Source of the DNA: Callaeas wilsoni
Taxonomy: Eukaryota > Chordata > Aves > Passeriformes > Callaeidae
DNA length: 64,000 nt
Direction: 5' to 3'
Assembly (NCBI GenBank): GCA_013398955.1
Contig: VWPU01002146.1
Location: 53,843-117,842, forward strand
In this document: positions 29,777 to 40,400 of the stretch, in pieces
How the letters are laid out: the number at the start of each line of letters is the position of its first letter
Position numbering within the stretch: position 1 is the first letter of the stretch
Program-made: the position numbers and the translations under genes
The notes under the pieces: model-generated
The model's input: the letters and a program-made list of their open reading frames with translations, nothing else
Told to the model about the DNA's origin: nothing
Database searches by the model: none

Positions 29777-30269
29777 TTGGGAAGAGCCGTTTAGTTATTG
29801 ATGTAAACCAGGTACTGTAATAATTAACAAATCAACAAGTTGTCTTTGACAGTTTGTGTGAGAGAGACCTGTCTGTGCTGCAGGAGGATGCTCAAGGGTC
29901 AGGCTTGCTTGTGTCCAGTTCTTAGGGAGTCTGAAGGGAAAGTAATGTGTTTGTGTGTCCATACCCAGAAAAAAAAAAGACAAAATACCAACACATTTTA
30001 TCACTGAAGAAAAACCCAGAAGATATTGGTAGTATTTTAATATAATGTAGATCAAGTGCCTTCATAGCATGTGTTTTACATCATAATTCAGCATAAACTT
30101 GACCCTACACCAATGAATGCACATGAATACTATACTACATAGTTTAAGATTAAGCAAACAGCTGTATCTCAAATTTATCTTTTTACTTTGAAAGACTATA
30201 AGACTAAAGCAACAGCAAATGCAGCAGTGCAGATGGTTTTTTCTCCTGTAATGTATAGTCAAATAAACA

Positions 30270-30338
30270 TTTATTTCCCAGCAGCAAAATGCTGCTTTTT
30301 TTTAATACATAGTTTTCCCTAGTTTTTAGGGTTTTATT
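30270..30338 (-). promoter_or_regulatory. RGS13: Two candidate RGS13 poly(A) signals
   Basis: On the gene strand AATAAA occurs at 30338-30333 (about 190 nt after the stop) and at 30275-30270 (about 250 nt after). The second sits in a near-palindrome, AAATAAACATTTATTT (30261-30276), that presents AATAAA on both strands. Either would give a short 3' UTR. Which is used cannot be told from sequence. Confidence 0.45.
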
Positions 30339-30524
30339 GAGGGGAGAGGAAAACGAAACAAGAGCTCTTCCTTGGGAAAGGGGGAGATAGTGCCTTTCGA
30401 ATTTCTAACATCAACAGAACAGGTTAATAATAGTATTCCTCTACTGCCTGATTTCTTCTGTCTTCTTTAAATCTTAAACACTTGTGTGCCGGAAGAAACC
30501 TTTTTACATTTTCAACCATTCCCT

Positions 30525-30722
30525 TCAATTTACCATTGAATTGTTGCCATTAGTTTGAAGACTGTGTTTGAGCTTTTGATAGAACTGCGATTCAAGGAAT
30601 CGTGGATAAGAATCTCTTTCCATGTGCCTGTAGATTATTCTCTGTGCTTCATCAAAGCAGGACTGTGTTGGCTCTTGAATATTCCTTATAATTGCTTTTC
30701 TTGCAGGACTGTCGATGTTTAT
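30525..30722 (-). CDS. RGS13: RGS13 last coding exon
   Basis: 198 nt, phase 0, encoding 65 residues and TGA. It starts INIDSPARKAIIRNIQEPT, includes SCFDEAQRIIYRHMERDSYP and ends QTNGNNSMVN. The acceptor is TTTTTGTTTCAG. The tail is a few residues longer than the mammalian ending (MQSNNSF). Confidence 0.95.
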   Translation of the reverse strand: MNIDSPARKAIIRNIQEPTQSCFDEAQRIIYRHMERDSYPRFLESQFYQKLKHSLQTNGNNSMVN

Positions 30723-33700
30723 CTGAAACAAAAATGGACAAGCCAGTTCAGTCCTGACTACTGTGATTGGTGGAGGTCAAGAGCAGTGGTAAGGTCTCTG
30801 CTGCTGGGCCTGTATGCAGAACATGGGCCCAAGGCTCCAAACGTTAGGGAGGTCAGCAGGATGAGTTTGGCTTGCTCACTACTTCTAGGAAGAATGAGAG
30901 AACAGGGACAATTCAGGCAGAAATTGTCCTGTGGACATGGTTTGGATGGAGTGGCTGCAGTGGAAGGAGTAGCTGAAAGTTGCTGGTATCAACCCTGCTT
31001 TCCTCTGCTGAGAATTGTTCCTAGAGCTACAGCTAGATTCCAGAAGAGGAACCCTGAATTCTGATGAGTCCAAGTGCCTGAAGGTGCACATTACCAGTGG
31101 AAAAAACAAAGGACTAAAAGTGTTATGACCTGAGATAAAATTAAGCCTATATATCAACCTTCTTTTGGAAAAGTTTTAGTTCCTAGAGTTTTGCTGTGCA
31201 ATTCATGGTTTTTAGCAGATAAATTGAAGCTCTGCTGGTGTGTAACAGCAGGAAGGTCCGGTGATCAGAAAAACACCAGATGAAAGGAACCCTTTGATAA
31301 TCCATAAGCTCATGATGAATTCCATTGATTGTTTTCAGCTTGACTTTGTCTGTTAGTGTTGAGAGGAGACTTCTGAAGTTTTGGTTGGTGCTGACCTCTT
31401 TCATGGGTTGAGATCTTCCTCTTCCAGAGGAGTCATTTGAGTGTCCCCTTTTTAAATGCTGCTGTAATTTGAATATAAACTGTGTTTCGTGTCCTCGTGA
31501 GCATCTAGCTTTTTGGAGTGGTACCTAGTTCTTGTGTTAATAATGAACATCAAGAAAATGTGGAATTGGTGTGTCCTAAAGCTCCAGAAACCAGAGAGCC
31601 AATAGCAAGATACATACTACTTTAGAAAAAATCACACAGCTTATTTATAACTGTCCTGATTTAAGCCCTTACATTTGATTAATGAATTTGTGGTTGGCAA
31701 TACTGATATTTCTCTTTTGGATGTGCAAATGTCTTGCTGAGTTTCCTATAGCTGCACATACCAAAAATAAAAACCTGAGAAAAAGGGATAAGAATGCATT
31801 GTCATGCCAACTGGCATTTAAAACAAACAGAAGGAACTTAAAAATTTGCTCAAGATTTGGATTAGAGGGAGTGGTTTAGTCATTTAAAGCAGCAACTTCT
31901 CTCAGCCAATATTTGGAAATCCAGCTGATTTGGGTTTGTCTTCTCCTCCAGTGCCAGCAGGGAGACTGCATTTTGAGACTCTATAATAATTTTATTGTTA
32001 CACATAAACCAGAAAATAATGTAGCATGATTCTTTAGTTGTGTCAGCCTGCCAGAGGCAGTGGCAGTAAAAGCCAGTGTTGGCTTAGTTTTGCAAGGAGA
32101 GTAATAAGCAGGAATGTTTAAAGGTCACAGAGCATGTCTGGCTGAGCAGAAATGACTTTTTTCTATAGCCACTTGTCAGGGGAAAAAAACTAGGTATTTT
32201 ACATACAAATCTGCTGTATTCCTTAACAACAAAAAAAAAAGGTGATGTCTTGGAATCTGTTTTTGCCCATTTTACAAAGGGGACAGCACTGGGTAGAGTT
32301 TTTACTTTGTTCATTTATATTTACTCTTGCAAAGACCAGACTGAGAGATATACATATATAGAGAGAGAGAGAGATAGATAGATAGATATAGATATCTAGC
32401 TATATGTAGCAATGGCATCATCTGTAATCTAGTGAAGTGATATCAATGGCCCCTGGATCTGATGTTAAAAAGAAAAGAAGAGATCCAACAACTTAGTTCT
32501 TAATTGAGTTGTGCATTTTCCTTGTGTTCTTGGTAGATGTAGTTGAAAGATATGCCTATAGATGGGGTTTGGATTCAAGTATTAAAATTCTGTGTGGAAA
32601 AAAGTTTTGGGGGGAGGATGAATAGCAAGTTTTCACTCCCTTTGATACAAGAAGTGCTAGGCATTTGTTGTGGGTCTGCTGCATGGCACTTCAGGCACTT
32701 CTATGAAACAAAGAGCTCGTGATCTTGTAGTCACCTCACTGGGAGTCTGGGGTTGGATGTAACTTGTAAAAAGCTTCCTGGCCATGGAAGTCCTTTTCCT
32801 CTGCAATGTAGTAATCTTATAATCTTCGCAGGCAAGCCAGAATTCTATGTTTTCATCACTGTGTTCTGTCTTCAAGTAGGTCTTGTAGGTCATAGGCCCA
32901 TCTGTAAATATTTCAGAAGCCAAATTTATATTAACTGTCCATATGCATTACCTTTAGAGTGCTTTTCAGGCAATAGGGACATTTACAAAGCAATCCAATT
33001 CTTGATTGTACCTTGTAAATATTATTAGATTGTGTCAGAATGGGGAATTAAATTGCAGTGTCTCACCCGTACACTTCAACCTTGCATTTCCTTGCACGTG
33101 CAGGACTGCCTAGTAAATCTAATCCCAGAGTAAATCTAAGGTAGGCAAACACTGCCCACCTTTCCTAAAGAGCTGCAGATCCACTGGGTTTAGTCTCTCT
33201 GGCTTCTTATGTGCGTACACCTTTCCATTTTTGGATGTCATAAAGATTTTAAATTAATTAAAATTCAACGAGTAGTGTTTTTAAGTGTAGTGAAGGAGGC
33301 AATTTAAGAAGGGCAGCATTCTGCGTACTGCTGGAAGCTAGACGTGTTTTATTTAAAGCAAACTTTCTTGCTGGTGCAGCATTCTGGCCTTTCTTATTCC
33401 TGAAAATGTTGAGCCCAGCCTGTCATCTGGCAGAGGTGGTGATCACATGTGTGTCTGCTGCGCCTGCTGTCATTTTGTCTCTTTGAATAGTTTTCTGTTG
33501 AGGAGTTTCTCCCTGTGCTGTAGCATACTAGGTTGTTTCCAGTTTAAGATTTTAATGGCAAAGTTTTTAGAGTTACAAATGCTGTTTATCTTCTTGCACT
33601 TTGTAATTTTTCTGCAGTTTGAAAATAATGCCAGTTCCTCAGGCATAATTTTTAGAGGTTTGTGCTGTGGTGTGGCTTTTTCATTGCTATTTTAAAAAAT

Positions 33701-34401
33701 ATAATTCAGCAGTGGTGTTCTGGACTGCTGCATATACGAGAAATTTGGGAGCGCTCTGAGCCCTGCATGAGGCAGAGGGAGGCTGGAGTGGGAAGGTTCA
33801 GAGTTGCTGCTGCATCTCCAGTTCTTCCCATCCCTGAATATGGGAGCTGCCCTGCATGGCACTGCCCTGCATACGTGACCCGTTATGTGGTGTCTTTGGT
33901 GCACACGGGATTTCCCAAGGGAGCTTTGTCACTTTTCTGCTAACGTAAGTTACTATTCCATGCTCCAAGTGGGGATGTGGCAGACAAACCATGCCCTCAT
34001 TGCACGCCTTTAGAGGAATTACGTGTGATGGCAGAAGTGGCAAGTTTGGGAAAGCATTTGCAGCATGCTATGCTTGTTTCCAGTGTGATGCGTGCTAGAC
34101 ATGGCAAAAAGCTGTTTTTCATTAGTTGCATATAAGGCAGCATGTATTATGCAGCATGAGTTACTGATTTTGCTTTGTGGGGACTTTTTCAGTGATCCAT
34201 CTGGGGTACAAACACACAATTACTTACATTTTCTTGTTACCAGATCTTCAAAAGACTGGGACCACTGTAGCACTTCCTCCAAAGACACCCTTTAGAAAAA
34301 AGGAGGGCATTATTGCAGGATTAGCTGTGGCTCAAAGTATAAAAAAAATTAATTACCTTGTTGAAAATCTGTCCCCAAATTTAAATATTAAAAACTTACA
34401 T
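30525..34401 (-). CDS. RGS13: Regulator of G-protein signalling 13 (RGS box intact; N-terminus short)
   Basis: Spliced exons: 34401-34400 (first two bases of ATG), 34289-34228, 32901-32735 and 30722-30525. Together they give 142 residues and TGA, in a single open frame. VSLEEVLQWSQSFEDL (2-17) starts the RGS box. [18 protein letters not shown] (33-50) has Glu38/Asn39 at the G-alpha contact, and ERDSYPRFL carries Asp114 and Arg118. RGS13 diagnostics are HSDEN (not FSEEN), SYIQPQTP, IIRNIQEPT and [11 protein letters not shown], all close to mammalian RGS13 (159 residues). The RGS13 family acts as a GAP on Gi/Gq alpha and damps chemokine receptor signalling in germinal-centre B cells and mast cells. 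It lies downstream of RGS1 on the same strand, as in other amniotes. The three main exons are certain. The start is inferred from a small upstream exon whose last two bases complete an ATG. The mammalian Cys-rich N-terminus was not found. Confidence 0.88.
30723..32734 (-). other. RGS13: RGS13 last intron
   Basis: 2012 nt from a GTGACT donor to a TTTCAG acceptor. It holds the GA/GATA microsatellite near its 5' end and otherwise unique AT-rich sequence. ORFs crossing the last exon in other frames are shadows. Confidence 0.8.
32343..32396. repeat. GA/GATA microsatellite in RGS13 intron
   Basis: A compound simple repeat: TACATATATA, then about eight GA units, then GATA units, then ATAGATATC. It lies in the 2.0-kb last intron of RGS13, about 340 bp from the core exon, and is probably length-polymorphic. 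Confidence 0.9.
32735..32901 (-). CDS. RGS13: RGS13 coding exon (core RGS box)
   Basis: 167 nt: GPMTYKTYLKTEHSDENIEF, then WLACEDYK, then ITTLQRKRTSMARKLFTSYI, then QPQTPSE. The acceptor is ATATTTACAG. The donor GAG|GTGACT is weaker than the others (C at +5), but it falls exactly where the conserved E|INID boundary requires. The segment after CEDYK (ITTLQRKRTS) is the least conserved part. Confidence 0.93.
32902..34227 (-). other. RGS13: RGS13 intron between the 62-nt and core exons
   Basis: 1326 nt with canonical GTAAGT donor and TTTACAG acceptor. No repeats or embedded ORFs with recognisable content were seen. Confidence 0.8.
34228..34289 (-). CDS. RGS13: RGS13 coding exon (start of RGS box, 62 nt)
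   Basis: Encodes VSLEEVLQWSQSFEDLVTRK plus split codons at both ends. The acceptor is preceded by CCCTCCTTTTTTCTAAAG and the donor is AAAT|GTAAGT. Mammalian RGS13 has LTLEEVLQWAQSFENLMATKY here. Length and phases equal RGS1 exon 3. It is easily missed because it is too short to form a notable ORF. Confidence 0.9.
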
Positions 34402-34445
34402 TTGAAAAGGCTTTTCTGTGTCTCCCAGATCTTGTGCTTACTATG
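34400..34445 (-). other. RGS13: Candidate RGS13 exon carrying the 5' UTR and the first two bases of the start codon
   Basis: 46 nt between a TTTGTCTCAG acceptor and a perfect AAAT|GTAAGT donor. In the frame that joins the next exon it opens with TAG TAA, so no upstream coding sequence can read through. It then stays open as DLGDTEKPFQ and ends AT, which the next exon completes to ATG. GDTEKPFQM-VSLEEV weakly resembles the end of the mammalian N-terminal segment (RDESKRPPSN-LTLEEV), suggesting a descendant of that coding exon. The intron to the next exon is only 110 nt. The exon is supported by signals and phase alone. Confidence 0.5.
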
Positions 34446-37400
34446 CTGAGACAAATATTTTTCTTGGTGTAACAAATGCTGTTCCATTTCAAGGTGCTCC
34501 ATGTAATTCCTCTAGAAATGGCATTCACTTATTTAAACTGTGCTTAGGAGAAACACGAGAAAAGTACTGCCTTTCTAGACATCAACTTCTTTGGAGACAG
34601 GAATCATAGAATTTAGGAAACATTGATGTTTGTATTTAGGGGCACAGGATCTTACTCTAATATTTAAAGGCCTTTAACATCTAAGTTGACTTATCATCTG
34701 ACAGCTGAATATAAGACCTAAGCATAAGGTAAATAATGAAAGGTTAATGCAATCTTAGCTGGAAGAGACTTTCATCTCTTACCAGTTGTTTACAATGCAG
34801 TGTGACACATTATTACTAACCTACACAGCCCTTGGAGGTGGCTAAAATCAGATTTTACTTTAATGTTTGCTATTAAGCAATAAGTTCACAAGCTTGTAGG
34901 AGTCTCTTGCCTGATTCTGGGAAAGAGCATGGAAGTAGTGAGGTGAGGGACTAAACAATTTAAGGAAAAACAAATGTTTGAGGGCAGTTGCTCCATTTAA
35001 GTGCACGTTGCTCCATTTGCACCAACTGATTTTCAAGGATTGCAATTTTAGGACACCAAGGCTGGTAACTTGGAAAAAATGCTTATGCTTATGTTAGTAA
35101 AAGAAAAGACAGGGGATGTATTCCAGTGGGTGCTTTCCATTATGTGTCAGCCAAATTTGGAGTAAGATCCCTTCTCATTGAGTATTTGCTTTTCATAGCA
35201 GCTATAATTTTGTCAACAGCTACTTAGTATCACAGGGCTTTTTAAAATTTAAATTAAAATCAAAATTGGCACTGATATGAGTGCTGTGTGATGCTTTGTA
35301 GATTTCTGCTGCAGAACAGCCATTACCTGCTCTGTAGCTTTTTTAATTGGTAATGATTTATAATTTATTTATAACTTGATACAATTCCCTCTTTCTCTGA
35401 AAAAGTAAGTAGTGTGACTAGGTGATTGTTTTCTCAGGCTTCCCTGATCAGTCTGACATGATCAAGAAAATACAAAGTAAGAGAAATGTTGCCACTATTG
35501 AACTGTGGTGTCAATAATTCTCTAGTAACTCTTGCCACTAAAAGATTTTTTTTTTCCTTCTTGGGAGCTCGTAGCCTTCTCTCTGTAAAAACTCATAAAG
35601 CATGTGGTTATGGGGAGTGAGGATCTCTAAATCTTTAAATGATTTTTTTTTTTTTCCCTCCTTACAAGCTACTTCAGAGTCATATTTGCTGTTCCTGACG
35701 CAGATAATTTTTCACCTCTGTCAGCAATAGCACTTGTATAGAGCAAGGGATGATCTTGTCTGTCTCACTGAACATCATCAGGAGAACCATCTTATTTCCA
35801 TTTCTGATTATTTGTCTTTAGCATTAATCTGTTAAGCAGAAAGAATCCTGCATGATGGGGCAGCTGACACCGAGGAAAACCTTTTTACCTTTTTATTTTC
35901 CTTTAAAGATCAGGAAGATATGAAGGGCAGTAAGGGAATAGGTTATTATGATCTGTGTTAATGCCCCTTTAATAGCTGTTGTGCTGGTAGTAAATGTCTT
36001 GCTGCACTGATGTGCAACATGATTGCATTTGCTGAAGTACATATATTACACTGAAAAAGAAAATATTCTCCAAAAATAACTAAGGCTTTATAGCTGGGAC
36101 TCAAAAATTTAAATTGTAGTGTCCTGTGGGAGCTATTTTTCACGTATTGTACACCCTCCACTGTGGGTGGCTGCCCTCACCACCATGGTGCAGAAACCCT
36201 CACCCAGTAGCTGGAAATGCTGTCTGGATTTCTGCCCCCGGCTTCTCTCAAATGACAGTTTCAGGGGTCATCAGGTGCTCCTCGGTATTGCTGTGGAGGA
36301 CGTGTCTCAAGAAATCAGTTCTGTGTCTGATCTGATAGCAGCTGGAGGCATTTTGGATGGAAGCACTCCCCCACCCCGATGGGATGTGTCCCCCAAATTC
36401 CTGGCAGTGCTTGGCCCCCACGGAGCCTGCTGGCACCTGAGGAGCCAATTGGCTCTTATGCACCACAGGAATATTCACCCTTTGCCAACAGCCTGAATTC
36501 TTTTAAGAGATGGACCCAAAATACCTGGCTTACACATTCCTCCCCGGTCCAAATCGGGGTTTAATCCGGGATGAATTTGGGCCAATGCCCATGTAACATC
36601 CAAGGCGTTCCCAGCGGGATGTGCCACAGCATGTCCATGTGCTGATGAGGAAGCGGCTGCGGGAAGGTGCTTGCCTGGGGCAGTTGTGAAGTTGTTGCCC
36701 CCTTTTGCACGATCTTAAGCTTACAGTGAAAACCTGCACTGTGAATTTTGCGGGGTTCGTTTCTCCTGCTCAGCTGCATGTACTGCAGAACATAAGATTC
36801 TTATCCTTATTGACTTAGAACTGATCCCATTTTCTTCTGCTCTGAATATCTTGCAAAGCCAACAAGAATTTGGACTCATTCTCCTAAACATGGAAAATGT
36901 GAGTTTTGAATCCGCTCTGCTGAGTTCTGGCTTTCTTAAATAAAAGCTTGTAATTTATACATATAGCAGTGCAATCAGTTCTAAAAGTATTCTTATTTTG
37001 TACATCTGATCTTCATCTATGACTCATTTCTGAAGCATTTGACAAAAATGTATTTTGTAACATATGAGAACTTTAAAAAAATGAAAACAAATTACCAGGC
37101 AGTCCAGTGGATGCCTCTCAGGGAAGAATAGAGATGTTAATAATTTTCCCTCTTTGTTTCTCCAGCTATGAAAGGAGATTGAAGGCTGATCCTGACCCAA
37201 AGCAGAATGAAACTAGAAGTCTTTTTTTTCCCCTGAAAGCTCAGGGTGCCCAGGATCAGAGATCAGAGCTCAATGTAAACTGGACAATGCTGAGTAAGTT
37301 ATTAAGTGTCTGAAATTAACATTGATATTTGTCCAGCATGTCTCTCAAAGTCAACAAAAGTCATATAAAACTTGCCCTTATATAGATATGATATCCATAA

Positions 37401-40400
37401 GAGAGGGTGTAGTTTATTGGGATGAGGCAGTTAAAAATGTTTGTCTAAAGAAGACATAATTTAAAAAATCTCTTGTGACATATGAAGTATGTTTAGTGCT
37501 TCTCCTTTGGCTTTCGAGCAAGGCCAAATGCTGAGTTTACATAGGACTGTAAGTTTGTATAGACCTGCCTGAAATCAAAATAGCTTTATTTATTTAAACT
37601 TGGAGTTTCTTTCAGATTTGGGGTTGACTGACACATACTACTCCTGCAACCAATTTTTTCCTTCAAACTAAAGCACCTGGTAAAACACAGGACAAGATTC
37701 TATCTCCCAGCTTTTTGAAGCTGTGAAATATTTCCATTTGCCGTTAGTGTTGTTTTCCTTGTTTCTCTGAGGCCTATATTCAATTTTATATTTTATCAGA
37801 GTCTTACCCAGTACATTTCTTGCAGGTCATTGAAACTTCATAGCTTTGCCCAGCTGCTACAGAGCAACTCCTGCTCACATCCCCTGCAGCCCTACGGGAC
37901 TGCCAGTGGCCATTGCCTGCTGCCTGCTTCAGAGTTCTCCGAACTTTGTTCTCTTCCAGGTCTCTGTGACTTTTGAATCATTCCACTGGTATTTATTCCT
38001 TTCACCCTCTGCCTAAAAGTAACCTTTTGAAACTACACAATATTCCATATTTAAGATGAAGTTATGCATTAAATTCTGGCATATGGTTATTATTTGTCAC
38101 TTTTTATTATGCTATGTTGCCCAGTGCCCTCTACTTTGGGTGTTTTCATGTTGCAATCATTCGTCTTCTATCCACTGAAATGTAAATTAAATGCAGCCTT
38201 TGTGGCTTTTTTTGAAACCTGGAGAAATTAGTGTCGTTTTCTTGCTATACAGAGATGCTCAAGAAATATTAGATGAAGCAATATTAAGTAATCTAGTTCA
38301 GCTACTTGCATCTGAGTTCAAAGTGTCAATTATGAATGTTTTCTTCAGGTGATGGCTGCATGAAGTGACTTTTGTGTAAGGAAATGTTGTTGTTCTGAGG
38401 AGCCATTTTAATTTGGGGTAGAAGCTTTAAACTTGCTGAGAACACACCTTTTCCAAGCACACGCATCCAGGGCTTGTGGTTCACTCTTCTTTCTGTGTCA
38501 GACTCATTTCCTAAGAGACCAAGGAACAGAGCATGCTGATTTTATCTTTACCAGTGCTGATTTGGAACATCTTCTTTCCACTGCAGCAGGTCTGTGTTTC
38601 ATTAGTCTGACGTTGTGTGTTTCTGCTGACAGTGGTCTTAACCCTAAGGTAACAGAGGAGCAGGACAAAAGCTACACCACACCCTGAGGCAGTGCGTTAT
38701 TTTTGGCTTGTCTAACCCCCACAAGAGCAGCTGTTACCTGTCACAGTGTCCTATTCGTGTCCTATCATCGACTGTAAATGTAAATTGCATCTTAACTACT
38801 CCTGTCAGCTTTGCAGTGTTCAGATAACCTGACTTGGATCATGGAACCCTTCTCACCCAATATTTCTAAAGTGTAGTATCCTTTCTCGTTGCTTGTTGTA
38901 AGACTATTGCAACAAGGCCACAAGTTCTTTAATATATAGGAGCTGTGTGCTTCCTGCAGGACTGGTGATCAAACAGAAAGCCACATGGCTGCAACTTTTG
39001 CAGAAGGAATTGCCTGACTAATAATAAATTAATCTAAGTGCTGGAGTCATTCATGTCTGTAAAAGATATAAGCAGTACTGATCTGGAAATGACTGTTTAA
39101 CTATTTTTATATTCTATATTGGAGAAATATCAGGAAAACTGATTTGGTACGTTGAAGAGCATGATCCATTTACCTTTCGAATTACAACATACATTTTTAT
39201 TTTACAGCACCCGTTTTCTGTGCCAATGAATCTGTAAACTGCCAAATGCCACAGCTTTTAGTGCACAGCATGACTTTCAGCAGAGAGAAACTGCTATACA
39301 GAAGTTCTGATTGCCCATGTAATGTTATTCAGATTATTTTGCACTGACTATTACACAAAATATTCATATATATATAGGGATAATGCTGGGTATACATCAG
39401 AAACGTTTCTAACATGAATGCCTTTGCAATGCTGAGAAATTTACATGCCAAGAGAAAAAACAGGTGTTCTCCTGCCTGTGCTATATTTTCCTGATAATAT
39501 TTAAACATGCAAAATCTCACAGAAACTCCTCTTGGGTTGTTTCCCTTGGTTAAAAGCTTCATTTAGTAGTTGCATTTGCCAGGGTAGCTTTCCAAATTTC
39601 TTGACCTGTTGTTTTGTTTCATTATCTTCTCTTAGTGTAGATGGTCTTAGTACCCATTGTCTGTGCCTGTGCTGCTCATTCCAGTGCCTGACTTCTCTTT
39701 TATGCATATCACAGGCAAACAGTGGCTGTGGTTTCCATCAGAAAAAGCTCTTCTGGGCTCTGATGCACCACTGATAGATAGCGCCTGTTTGCACTGAGAT
39801 TATCTTGACATCTCTTCTGATCAGCTGTAATGACATGGAGATGTGCTTCATTGAAATCTTGCATGTATTGTCCAAGTCTTGTGACTAACGTTTTCCATCC
39901 CTTTATCGAAGTTCTTTCTATGAAATCTGAAATCCATGTTTAAATGAGACAAAAAGCACAAGGACCCTTGCACTGAAATCAATTTTGTTCTTACAGGCAG
40001 CGTTATGAAGTACTTTGGACTGCTCTGGGAGAACTTTTTCTGCTCTGACCCATTAGTGTCAGGCTTTTATCTGCTCCTAGCTGGGTAACCTGCTACTGCT
40101 CAGCATCTGAGGGATGTTAGACCAGAACCCTTTTCAAACTTGTGTGAGGTCCTCTCATTTTTGTTACAGCTGTTGCCCAGGTTATGGCTTCATTTTCAGT
40201 TGAGACTCAACTTATCTATGTTTTGCTTGTCCTAGCCAGGTGCTTAAAGGGAACCCTGTGACGCAGTAGCACTGAAGTTGCTGTTTGTGGCACTGGAAGG
40301 CTCATGTGTGGTGATGCTGGGGCTTTGAGAGTAAGCACTAACTCAGCTGCTTGCTGCAAATTAGTCACAGGAGGAGATCTTTCTGGAGGGCTTTCTGTCC

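Larger units (their letters stand above)
1..30260. other. Intergenic region downstream of RGS13
   Basis: About 30 kb with no supported gene. It holds the CR1-like fragment near 1.6-1.8 kb, low-complexity tracts near 7.4, 19.95 and 27.9 kb, a short GGAA repeat near 3.95 kb, and GC-richer patches near 18.1, 22.5-22.8 and 24.9-26.1 kb. ORFs up to about 147 codons occur, mostly in the GC-richer patches and overlapping on both strands. None shows a recognisable domain or splice-linked partner. RGS2, the next gene expected by synteny, has no exon here that I could recognise. Confidence 0.7.

Noticed and set aside
30555..31064. A 169-codon + ORF
   Set aside because: Antisense shadow of the RGS13 last exon that continues into its intron.
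33165..33195. Minus-strand QWIC-like codons (CCAGTGGATCTGC) considered as the mammalian RGS13 WICK segment
   Set aside because: It lies downstream of the 62-nt exon, in the wrong order, without splice sites.
34741..34820. Minus-strand CKQLVRDESL, resembling the RGS13 N-terminus (CKMCRDESK)
   Set aside because: Stops lie just upstream in that frame with no ATG, and there is no acceptor or phase-matching donor.
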